A stretch of DNA of 64,000 nucleotides from Clarkia xantiana subsp. parviflora. Lineage: Eukaryota; Streptophyta; Magnoliopsida; Myrtales; Onagraceae. Below are positions 23,205 to 32,192 of the stretch, piece after piece. Within the stretch, counting starts at the first letter, position 1. Each line of letters starts with the position of its first letter. A model generated the notes under the pieces. The model had not been told where the DNA came from, made no database searches, and saw only the letters and a list, made by a program, of their open reading frames with translations. The stretch is from assembly GCA_036873135.1 (NCBI GenBank), contig JAPTYO010000005.1:10456166-10520165 (forward strand). The letters are read 5' to 3'. The position numbers and the translations under genes are program-made.

Positions 23205-23796
23205 TTTAGGCATTAAGAGTAAATGGGTCGCCGTAATAGGGAGTCCATTAATATAAGCCCAACATGCTAAGCAGAATTGGAGTATGACACATAAGGGATT
23301 TTGGGTCAGGCCAAAATCCCTATGAGCCATAATTGGCTCAAATAGGGCCAGCCCAATTCACCTGTATGTTCGGCCGAAATATGTAAAGCCATATGTGGGC
23401 TTTGCTCATCTCCTCTTATAAATAGGAGGTGTTAGGAGATTTCATGGTGTTAATCACTTTCACCCTTTTAGTAGTCACAAAGAAATCCTCTCTCCCTAAA
23501 TTACATAGGGTACAGAAGAACCACTTGAGGCAAAAGGTAGGTGCCGAATTGTGACAAAAAATCCCAGAGATCCATCCAGCAACCGAATTGAAGAGGCTTT
23601 GATGTGGAGACCATTGTCTGTGGATCGCTCTCTATTCATAGTTCCCGCATGACACCATCCGGCAGATCGTGAACTCCCTAGTGACGATCTTAAGCTACGG
23701 AAAGCGAAACTGGTATGTGCTCCCTTTCCGCTACGTAATTTGTTTACAAGCATGTGCCTAGGTTTTGATCCTTAATTGTATCCCCTAAATTCATCA
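23205..23796 (+). repeat. Diverged LTR shared by fragments E and F
   Basis: Family LTR of about 592 bp recognised by GGGTCGCCGTAATAGGGAGTCCATTAATAT, TCTTATAAATAGGAGG and the decayed terminus CCCCTAAATTCATCA. The pre-TATA hairpin is not recognisable. It ends within one base of linker sequence (F), so the PBS, leader, gag and integrase of F are missing. Confidence 0.8.
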
Positions 23797-23990
23797 ATGG
23801 GAGCATTGTTCCTAGTGGGAGCGTAGTTAATGATGTGAATAACGAGCCTAGACGCAGTCAAAGCCAGAAAACTTCTCCAAAGAAGTTTCCCATCGAGAAG
23901 GGCGAGTTATTCACTACTACATCGGTTGATGAACTAGTCATGGTTAAACAAGCTCTGGAAGGTCCTCAAGCAAAATAAGGGAGGATAACA

Positions 23991-25022
23991 ATGGAGGAGG
24001 AATTCGCCTCAATGGAAGCCAATTCGGTTTGGACGTTACTTGAGTTGCCTGCTAATCGCAGAGCAATCAAGGCAAAGTGGGTTCTGTTGGATCACGGTGG
24101 AACTCAAGTACGATCTTTGACGGCGATCCTAGCTCCTTTGCTCCACGCAATCCTGCAAGAGGGGATAGACCGGGCGGTGACCCAGAATCCCTCTACGATG
24201 CTTAAATGAGTATCTCGTGCAAACTGGAAAGCAGTAATCTCAAGTAATGTATCTCAAAACGTAATTGATCTGAGGTAACCTCTGCCCTTTTATAGGCGGA
24301 GAGGTACCTCAGTTACCTGGTGAACCGTTGGGGTGGTTAGCCCATATTCCGCGTATCTTGGGCACCATCCCGCCTATCTAGGCCATGATCTCGCTTATCA
24401 CGGCCACGCTCCGCGTATCTCGGCCACGCTCCGCGTATCTCAATCACGCTCCGCGTATCTCGGCCACGCCCCGCATATCTCGGCCTCAACCTCCTCAATA
24501 TCGGGGACTCCAGAGTTGTCTCATTGTGTCACTGCTCGGGGCCCCTCGTCATCGTGACAGGGCCAATCGTTCTCATGGATTCGTCATCGGGGCCTACTTA
24601 AAGGCATCTCATCGGGAGCATCCAGCTCACCTATCGGGACCGACTCTGTCGGGACCTTTCATCATCGGGACTCCCTCTGTCGGGACCCTTCGCCTGGGTC
24701 ATCTTGACCTCCATTGAGGGCCCAGTGGCCCTATTCACCGTTTCCTCGCCGTCAAAGGGCTTAACGGCCACAGCGAAGCCCATCAGGTTCTAAAATTGAA
24801 ACTATCTGTTGATGGAAACATTGAGCGGTACAAAGCTCGACTTGTCGCGAAAGGATATACCCAACTACATGGAGTGGACTTTGAAGAAACTTACTCACCA
24901 ACTAAGCGTTAAACAACGGTCCGGGCCATTTTTTCCTTGGTTGCTAGTCTCCATCTCGAGCGGCACCAAATGGATGTTAAGACAGCCTTCCTTCACGGAA
25001 ACTTGGAGGAAGAGATCTACAT
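23991..25022 (+). pseudogene. Element F reverse transcriptase N-terminus, interrupted
   Basis: MEEEFASMEANSVWTLLELP and RRAIKAKWVL are the conserved start of copia RT. The frame is broken by the 701-bp insertion at 24085-24785. After it come [25 protein letters not shown] and HQMDVKTAFLHGNLEEEIY, with a TAA stop near 24911. It is truncated before the catalytic box. Confidence 0.9.
24085..24785 (-). mobile_element. Solo LTR of an unrelated retrotransposon
   Basis: A 701-bp insertion with ends TGTTGGATC...GCCCATCA, flanked by identical 5-bp duplications GGTTC (24080-24084 and 24786-24790). It splits the RT codons of F exactly, so removing it and one pentamer restores continuity of the surrounding homology. 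A CTATAAAAG-type TATA box on the minus strand (about 24284-24295) gives the orientation. Internal ~20-bp repeats (GGCCACGCTCCGCGTATCTC, about 24400-24490) are present. It does not match the copia family LTR. Family not identified; gypsy is likely on length and style. Confidence 0.9.
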
Positions 25023-26207
25023 TAGAAACAAAGAACGCAACTCACTTTTCATTTATATGCTGGTTAGTAACATAAGAAGAAAGCAAGAGCCTCTCAATAA
25101 TGGAAGGAAATGAAATTCTTTTTTTTTTTTAAGGTTTAAAGGGCATAACGGGTATTAGATATATTTTTGGGTCATGTGCAAAACATGCGATGACTTAACG
25201 GTCGAATTTAACGGTATAGACGAAATTTATCTAAAACAAACAAAATAAAACATGTTATATCTATTACGAAACATGTTATATCTTTTACAACATAAAGCAA
25301 ACATATTACATCTTCTTCATAGTTTTCCCAAGAAAAAATTGATGTTAGGTGATTTAGTTAATGTTGGTGGACCGAAGAGCAAATTAGGTAATTGAAAATT
25401 AGAATCTCTAAAGAGAAATTTCAATTTTATAAATAGAGTACAGAAATATACTATAATCTTAATTCCAAACTGGGCCATTCATTAATTTACAAAGAGCAAC
25501 GTTTTTTTTACAATTCACATAACAGAGAACAGAGAGATGCGTGCCCCCTCCATCATTTTCATCAATAACTTCTCTTTTTCAACAGCACAAATGACTAACT
25601 CCATTTTATTTCTTCTCCATATGATTTCTTCAGGCATAGGTATTCTTTTAACTTGTTATTTCTTCTCTAGACTCTACCTAACCCAGCCACCTAGGGTTTA
25701 ATTTTTGGCCTGGTTAAGCAAAATAAACTCAATTTCAATGGATAAAATTTGAAACTGGAATGGTTTGGCAACTACTGGTTGAAGTTGGAAAGGGTTCATT
25801 AGTTTAGTTTGAAATAGACTATTACAAGTTCAATTCACTTTGAAACCAAAGATTTTTAGTTGAATTATGGTTAATGTTATGAAGTTTAAATTTTTCTGTC
25901 CAGAGAGCGAAAGAGGAGAATCATGAGATGGTATTAAGAAGATAGTAATTATATAGCAATTGCAAATACTTAGATTTGTTTCACGTTGATTATTCTTGTA
26001 GCTATTCTTCTTACTTTACTAAATACGATTACTTTACAAGCATAAGAAACTTTCATGATATTTATATTCCTCTTAGATTCGAAACATCTCGGAGGTCAGT
26101 GGTCGGAACGTTAATCATATTCTATATTATAATGGTCGCACAGATAAACCTTTCTTTCTTTTGGCCAAAAATAAACAAGGTAAACCTTTCTTTCTTGCAG
26201 TGTAAGT
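25023..26207. other. AT-rich intergenic DNA
   Basis: Low-complexity, AT-rich, no coding frame above about 77 codons and no domain. I see nothing beyond short direct repeats such as TAAACCTTTCTTTCTT (near 26146 and 26180). Confidence 0.5.
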
Positions 26208-26265
26208 AAGCATCCATTACCAAAAAAAAAAAAAAACAAAAAAAAAAAAAACAAAGCATCCATTA
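26208..26265 (+). mobile_element. Poly(A)-only retroposon remnant with 12-bp duplication
   Basis: AAGCATCCATTA occurs at 26208-26219 and again at 26254-26265, bracketing a run of about 33 A residues with two interrupting C. A target duplication around an A-tail is the footprint of LINE-type reverse transcription that aborted after copying only the tail. Confidence 0.55.
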
Positions 26266-26688
26266 ACATTTAACAGTCAAATTGCACTTTTGTGTCTTGT
26301 CATGAAATTCTGTTCCCGCTCCTCACCGCGTCTCGATAAAGTACGTAATCACTTTTAGTTGCGTGTGAAAGCATGTAACGTATTTGGCCCATGTAAAGTA
26401 TAGAATAATAAATAATATCATATATACGTACGTAATTCCTTTCTTCCCATAAAACCATAATAATAATAATGAATTTGCAGCTGGCAAAGAAGATATAATA
26501 AGGAATAATAAGGTGATAATAAACCAGCACATTTATGCTCATCAAAGCAAAATCCATGTTACCATGACAACATGAATCAAACCACCTTCTACAATCCCTT
26601 TTCGATATATTATATACACGACGCTGCATCACGTTGTTGTTTTTTTGGGCATCTTCATATATATTGGTTTACTATACGCCAATCTACA
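26266..26688. other. AT-rich intergenic DNA
   Basis: Between the poly(A) remnant and the MITE. Minus-strand frames of up to 110 codons here are low-complexity and match nothing I know. Confidence 0.45.
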
Positions 26689-26697
26689 TATTTTAAA

Positions 26698-27220
26698 GGG
26701 TTAACAGGTCTTTTGGTCCATGATGTTTGACAACTTTTGGGTTTTGGTCAATGATGTTTTTTTTACCTAGTTTTGGTACCATATGTTTGCAGATTTTTTC
26801 TAGTTGTGGTCTAACCGTTACATTTCGTCCATTTTTTGACATGTTCAAGTCACGTGATCCACTCTAAATTTTAAATTTAGTCCCTCTAATATTTTCTTAA
26901 CCTTTTTTTTGTTCAATTTAGTCCCGAAGTTTCAAAATTGACCTCAATTGGACAATAGGTCCAATTGGATTTTTGAAACTTCGGGACTAAATTGAACCAA
27001 AAAAAGGTTAGGAAAGTATTAGAGGGACTAAATTGAACAAAATTAAAAGTTTAGGGTAGATACATGACTTGTACATGTCAAAAAATGGACGGAATGTAAT
27101 GGTTAGACCAAAACTAGAAAAAATCTGCAAACATATGGTACCAAAACTAGGTAAAAATAAACATTATTGACCAAAACTCAAAAATTATCAAACATCATGG
27201 ACCAAAAGACCTGTTAACCC
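26698..27220. mobile_element. Mutator-type foldback MITE with 9-bp duplication
   Basis: A 523-bp element starting GGGTTAACAGGTCTTTTGG and ending with its complement CCAAAAGACCTGTTAACCC. The complementarity continues almost to the centre (CTCAATTGGACAATAGGTCC near 26943), so the whole element is one large imperfect palindrome. It is flanked by identical 9-bp TATTTTAAA (26689-26697 and 27221-27229), the duplication size of Mutator-like elements. It has no coding capacity. A transcript would fold into a ~250-bp hairpin able to feed small-RNA pathways (inference). Confidence 0.92.
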
Positions 27221-27304
27221 TATTTTAAAAGTACAAACTGATTTCACTTTAGAAGATACGATTTTTCAATGTAGCAATGCAACTAAACACTGGTACTATT
27301 ATAT

Positions 27305-27326
27305 ATAATAATAATAATAATAATAA
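27305..27326. repeat. (TAA)n microsatellite
   Basis: About seven uninterrupted ATA/TAA units in AT-rich intergenic DNA. Confidence 0.9.
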
Positions 27327-27642
27327 ATTTAAAATATAAATATAAAATTCAAAAGTGATGTATCATGTATGTCACTTCTAAAAGACACCAGCATTCAGTA
27401 TATCCATTCAACAAAACATACCCTCTCCTAATACCTTAATCAGATCCGTATTATCTGCTCCAGCATTCCGGCTCCATACCCTGCATCGCGGTTATAATTT
27501 TGGCTAGTTTATTTGGTGATATTAATTTTGTGATTTTTTTAAATATAAACCTAGGAAAATATATTAAATCTAAAAACATAGGTTAAAATCTTATTAGTGA
27601 TGCACAATTTAATGTAGATAGAGTGGAGAGTTAATCTGAATT

Positions 27643-27659
27643 CCCCCCCCCCCCCCCCC
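27643..27659. repeat. Homopolymer C17
   Basis: Seventeen consecutive C. Length in an assembly may be unreliable. The minus strand is G17. Confidence 0.9.
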
Positions 27660-27760
27660 TCCCTTAGTCAACTCTACTTTTCATTCAATATCAGCTTTAC
27701 TGAAGTTTTTGTGGAAGCTGATAAAATTCTTATTACTATTATAAATTATCTATCTATTTC

Positions 27761-27786
27761 TATTATTATTATTATTATTATTATTA
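27761..27786. repeat. (TAT)n microsatellite
   Basis: About eight to nine units, followed by a short (TA)n run. Confidence 0.9.
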
Positions 27787-27952
27787 CATATATATATATA
27801 AAAGGTTCAAGTGCATCACACCACCAACCATGTGGTCTGTTGAATTTTTTCCGCCAAAAAATATTTCTCTTTACGTCTGTACTCATATTCATGGTTGTGG
27901 TCTCTTTATTTTTCTTTTCACGAACGATTGTCTTTTTAATTATTTTTTATGG

Positions 27953-27953
<1 letters not shown>

Positions 27954-27997
<44 letters not shown>

Positions 27998-27998
27998 T
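27954..27998. repeat. (TTA)n microsatellite at the edge of LTR1
   Basis: About 15 units, ending 6 bp before the TGATGGA terminus of the LTR at 28005. A 98-codon plus-strand frame over it is low-complexity Ile/Leu and not a gene. Confidence 0.92.
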
Positions 27999-28004
27999 GA
28001 TATA

Positions 28005-28683
28005 TGATGGAACAAGCGTGTCGGGAGTTCCGGACTAGGCGGCCTTGCGTCGAGTCGAGTTCCTATACTCTTCGTGTTTTCCGTCATCTTGATGTTACCT
28101 TCGATCTAATTACCTGCAAAAAGGATTGCACCAGAGGGGATGTCTCTAGCGAACCCTTTCTAATGCTAAAGTCAGAGGCGGATTCTAGAGAGATAAAGTA
28201 GAGAGAAGGTAGAGCAATGTTAATTAAAGTTGTTTAAAATGAAGAATGCCTCCTCCTATTTATAGAGTTTGAGAATTGTACGGGTGAGACCCGTGTACAA
28301 ATGGCAGTTTCGTAAATAGGCGGAAACCCGGGTGTCAGTCACCCAAGGACTCGGGGACGGACGCGGGACGCGCCGGCCTTGTGACACCGGACAGGTTCGG
28401 CGTTATGGCACCGGACTGGTCCAGTACCTATGGTACGGACATCCGGTATGTGTTGCTCAAGGCAACACCACATACCGTACTAGTCCTGTACCATAGGTAC
28501 GGACATACTTTGGCATGTGTTGCTCAAGGCAACACCACATGTTTCTTTGAGCAACACAACACCGGATTAGTCCTGTCTCGTTAGTCCAGACTAGTCCGGT
28601 TCCGTTGGCCCCTTACCATGTCCGGGGTCAACGGCGCGACCATGTCGAGCCTTAATGAGGTCCAATTGGGTGTATATCCATCA
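28005..28683 (-). repeat. Tat-like gypsy 3' LTR 1
   Basis: A 679-bp LTR with inverted termini TGATGGA...TCCATCA. CTATTTATAG at 28256-28265 reads as CTATAAATAG on the minus strand, giving the orientation. The right edge abuts TTTGCCCCCGAGTC, whose complement GACTCGGGGGCAAA is a polypurine tract, so this is a 3' LTR with the element body to the right. It contains a hairpin repeated twice (28438-28560). Confidence 0.8.
28438..28560. repeat. Duplicated hairpin inside LTR1
   Basis: Two ~68-bp copies, each with GTGTTGC-TCAAG-GCAACAC (7-bp arms) and GGTACGGACAT. A partial third (TTGAGCAACACAACACC) follows. Confidence 0.8.
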
Positions 28684-29042
28684 TTTGCCCCCGAGTCAAG
28701 CATAGGTTTATCCTCTTCTTACTCCATTTATTAGAAGGATTTACACCCGATTATATCTCGGCTTTATTTTTACCTATTTTCATGAGTTTGTCATTGTAGG
28801 TGTCGGTGTTCAACCGTCATTCCTTCCGTGTTGGGAAGTTTGTCATTGTCGGTGTCGATGTCTGACGGTCATTCTTTCCGTGTTAGGAAGTTTTTCATTG
28901 TCGGTGTTGATGTCCGACCTATATCATCATTGTGCTCATATATAAAGATTTTTTTATATGTAAGGTTAGCATGTAATGTCATGTATGTAATCATGGATAT
29001 AATCGTATGTGCTTTTAATCGATGCTAAGTGATAATGCAAAT
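28684..29042 (-). other. Polypurine tract and 3' end of Tat-like element 1
   Basis: 28684-28697 is the PPT (GACTCGGGGGCAAA on the minus strand). The remaining ~345 bp are non-coding 3' sequence with a repeated TTTGTCATTGTCGGTGTCGATGT-type motif (about 28790-28915). The element is cut at 29042 by LTR2, and its body is not found further right. Confidence 0.65.
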
Positions 29043-29219
29043 TGTTAGTTCGCTTCACCACTTGGGTTGTTTCGGGCTTTTCCTTCACGATCGGGCTCAA
29101 GATATATGTTTAAGGACGGGAATGCCGCAATCCTTAATACACAATCGTCGAGCGGGACTCTGATCCTCGGCCTTGTACTCTTGATCTTCAGGTCCTGCAC
29201 GAAGGGCAGTAACTAGCGT

Positions 29220-29233
29220 GGGGGGGGGGGGGG
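29220..29233. repeat. Homopolymer G14 in LTR2
   Basis: Fourteen G at the same LTR position where 48558-48566 has about nine. It would be hypervariable and quadruplex-prone. Confidence 0.85.
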
Positions 29234-29551
29234 ATGCTGGTTGGGCCACTCCGACGCTCAAGTTAGCACTTTTTAGAGAGAGAAAGTCTTAGAGAGAAGT
29301 CAGAGCCTTTAATGTCCAAAAGTGAGGAGATTCCCTCGAATGAGAGACCTAGGCCCCCTATTTATAGGGAACCTAGGGATCACACCCAGTTTGGAATTAC
29401 CTGATGTCGGTATGTATGGAAGACGTATACCGTCATCAAAGCGGACTATGTATGCACCAACTTCCCGCACTTGGCAATTTGATCGGGGTAAACGTATAAG
29501 GTAAAAATGGTAATCCGGACCTAACTGGATTGTTTTATCAATCCGGGACGG

Positions 29552-29662
29552 GTCCGGATTGCTTTTGGCAATCCGGAGGTCCGGGTTGCTTTTAGGGCAA
29601 TCCGGAGGTCCGGGTTGCTTTTAGGGCAATCCGGACCTCCGGATCGCCTTAGGGCAATCCGG
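29552..29662. repeat. ~30-bp tandem/inverted repeats in LTR2
   Basis: Repeated GGGCAATCCGGAGGTCCGGG / TTGCTTTTAG units, about three to four copies, the last inverted (GGACCTCCGGAT). Confidence 0.75.
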
Positions 29663-29792
29663 AAGTCTTTTGGCCCGGGAATTACGCGTATCCCGGACCG
29701 TTTTTAGACTTAGGTGTCCTGTGAAAGGTTTTTGGGATATTTTACGAGGCCCGAAACGTAAATACGAACCCGAATTGGACAGATATCTAACA

Positions 29793-31170
29793 CTTGCCCC
29801 CGAGTCAAGTAGTGGTTCAAAACCCAAACTTGACTCTTTTCAATTATAATATATTCGTCCAATTTAGGTTCGGTACTGACCTCAGGGGTGGCCTATTTGT
29901 CAATTCGAATGTTGAGATCTTAAATTTGACCAACGTTTAATTTCTCGTTGTACGTACGTGATCTGTTTACAAGGTTAGCGCAGCAGACAATATGCGTATA
30001 ATGACATGCATTATGATAGTGTTATGGTGTACGAAATAAACGTGTTAACACGTCGCCAAAATGTAAATGATGATAGCGTAGTAAGTGAATAATGTAAACA
30101 TGTAATAAGCAAAACATTTAGAGTAATATGAAATTGGAGAACATGTACGTAATCACGAAGCATGATGTAAATATGAAAAATGATGCAAGCATTCAATTCA
30201 TACTTATATTTATAAAAGCAATTACGCGACTATCATGAATTTGTATTATGCACGTATAAAGGCAATAATCATGCATGACGATCTATGAGGCGCGCTATGT
30301 AATACTAGAGAGCATGTATGTAAAACAAATATAGAAGAGATGCAAGTATGTGATGCTAAGGACTTGTATGAAAATAAATATTAGTTTAGTCCTTAGCACA
30401 TGGTGTAGGCACTATTAATGAGAATTAGGAGAGAGAATACCCATTATCTTGTATCCTAGATAAATCCTCAAGAAGCTCTCCATTCTTGAAGAAGAGGAAA
30501 TTCATGGAGGTGCGAATTTTGGAGTAATCTCATCATATTTGACATCGACCAAGATCGAATCCGGGCAAGGAGGGAATCGAGACGGTGTGTGAAGCAAATG
30601 GGGACGGCGCGTGAGGCAATCGGCGGCGGCGCGTGAGGGCGGTGGTGGCGGCGCGTGTGGACGACGGCGGCGCGTGTGGAAGACGGCGGCGCGTGGATCT
30701 TCGAGTGAGGGCGAGTAGCAATTCGGACTTGTTTCGTGTTGGTGAGTCTAATTTCGTATATGGCTAGACCTTTTGTGACTTCGTTTGGCCTTGATTTAGA
30801 CTTGAAATCACCATGTACCTAGTTATCTTATCATGCATACAAGGTGTTTGATGAAATGCATTAGAATACTTAGCCCCCAAATCGGCCAAAATTTTCTTAA
30901 GTGCTGAAAATTTTAGAAAAGTGTAAATGAATCGTTATACTTCCCTTACGCATAGCGTTCATTGTTGACATGTTTTCCCATGCCTTAATCGTTGTTCTAG
31001 CATGCTCGATATTGATGATCGGTAGTCGTACGTACATGGCCGTCCATGGTTGCATGTTGGTAATGATAGCATAGATGTTGTCGTATGAGCTTTTACCGAT
31101 AAGCGTCGTAGTAATATTCAAGAGGCATTGTATAGAAATCGATAGTAGTTAATTGATGTATGTAATCCAC
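29793..31170 (-). other. Polypurine tract and 3' region of Tat-like element 2
   Basis: 29793-29806 is the PPT. Beyond it the DNA is non-coding. 30590-30710 is a GC-rich block of GGCGGCGCGTG(T)GGA(C/A)GAC repeats, whose open frames are Arg/Pro-rich artefacts. The Tat-like body should lie in this direction. Instead the next coding sequence is a plus-strand (antisense) gene. Confidence 0.6.
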
Positions 31171-32118
31171 CCTTGTCGGCATGTACATACGTACATGGAA
31201 ACACTTAGAAAATATTTTCCTCTTGTTGACATGTATGTACGTGCGTGAAAACACTTAGAAAATATTTTCCTTTTGTCGACATGTATGTACGTACATGTAA
31301 ACACTTGGAAAATATTTTTCACTTGTCGACATGTATGTACGTACATGAAAATACTTAGAAAATATTTTCCTCTTGTCGACATGTATCCTTGTCGACATGT
31401 ATGTACGTACATGTAAACACTTAGAAAATATTTTTCACTTGTCGACATGTATCCTTGTCGACATGTATGTACGTACATGTAAACACTTAGAAAATATTTT
31501 TCACTTGTCGACATGCATCATTGTCGACATGTATGTACGTACATGTAAACACTTAGAAAATATTTTTCACTTGTCGACATGCATCCTTGTCGACATGTAT
31601 GTACGTACATGTAAACACTTAGAAAATATTTTTCACTTGTCGACATGCATCCTTGTCGACATGTATGTACGTACATGTAAACACTTAGAAAATATTTTTC
31701 ACTTGTCGACATGCATCCTTGTCGACATGTATGCATGTACATGTAAACACTCAGAAAATATTTTTCACTTGTCGGCATGTATCCTTGTCGACATGTATGT
31801 ACGTACATGTAAACACTTAGAAAATATTTTTCACTTGTCTACATGTATCCTTGTCGACATGTATGTACGTACATGTAAATACTTTAGAAAATATTTTTCA
31901 CTTGTCGGCATGTATCCTTGTCGACATGTATGTACGTACATGTAAACACTTATTTTCACTTGTCGACATGTATGTACGTACATGAAAATACTTAGAAAAT
32001 ATTTTCCTCTTGTCGACATGTATCCTTGTCGACATGTATGTACGTACATGTAAACACTTAGAAAATATTTTTCACTTGTCGACATGCATCCTTGTCGACA
32101 TGTATGTACGTACATGTA
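31171..32118. repeat. Palindromic minisatellite, ~51/66-bp units
   Basis: About 950 bp of tandem units. The first four are about 51 bp; most later ones are 66 bp (TTGTCGACAT + GTATGTACGTACATGTAAAC + ACTTAGAAAATATTTTTCAC + a second TTGTCGACATGCATCC). Each unit holds two perfect palindromes, GTCGAC and ATGTACGTACAT. Because 66 is a multiple of three, long frames stay open on both strands (up to 190 codons of a 22-residue repeat). These are repeat artefacts, not proteins. The array ends about 75 bp before the start codon of the gene at 32193. Confidence 0.95.
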
Positions 32119-32192
32119 AACTGTATACTGACTAGATTGTTACTTGTAATTTTTAGGATTCCGGGTTACGCGGTCTTCTTGTCGTGGTTATC

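Larger units (their letters stand above)
20715..23796 (+). mobile_element. Copia fragment E: RT-RNase H-tail-LTR
   Basis: A third plus-strand copy that begins mid-gene in RT (ATCTACATGGAG...) directly after the LTR of B and runs through RNase H, a tail with an internal duplication, PPT and a diverged LTR (23205-23796). It has more indels and a lower match to its relatives than A-D, so it is probably an older insertion into which B jumped. Confidence 0.85.
23797..25022 (+). mobile_element. Copia fragment F: linker and RT N-terminus
   Basis: Starts GGGAGCATTGTTCCTAGTGGGAG directly after the LTR of E (linker sequence), continues through the RT N-terminus, is split by a solo LTR at 24085-24785, resumes at TAAAATTGAAACTATC and stops at GAAGAGATCTACAT (25022). 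The break falls in the same RT codons where fragment E begins. Confidence 0.85.
29043..29792 (-). repeat. Tat-like gypsy 3' LTR 2
   Basis: A 750-bp LTR from TGTTAGTTCG to ATATCTAACA, minus orientation by CTATAAATAG at 29358-29367. The right edge is followed by CTTGCCCCCGAGTCAAG, the same PPT as LTR1. Its middle and right parts resemble the LTR at 48400-49036 (GAAGGGCA(G/A)TAAC, a long G-run, GAGAGAGAAA, TATTTATAGG, final CAGATATC(T/C)AACA). Confidence 0.82.

Noticed and set aside
24333..24717. Two overlapping frames of 74 and 110 codons
   Set aside because: They lie inside the solo LTR and reflect its 20-bp tandem repeats.
27711..28007. 98-codon hydrophobic frame
   Set aside because: Ile/Leu runs come from (TAT)n and (TTA)n tracts; no family match.
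30533..30721. Arg/Pro-rich minus-strand frame
   Set aside because: Produced by GGCGGCGCGTG repeats; no conserved domain.
31373..32115. Long open frames on both strands with 22-residue repeats
   Set aside because: They follow directly from a 66-bp tandem DNA repeat. Both strands are open equally, and no start context or family match exists.
31171..32118. CRISPR-like look of the regular repeats
   Set aside because: There are no unique spacers; the whole 66 bp repeats. The sequence is a plant nuclear minisatellite.
32184..32192. Start of the gypsy-type gene three codons earlier
   Set aside because: That codon is GTG. The first ATG in frame is 32193.
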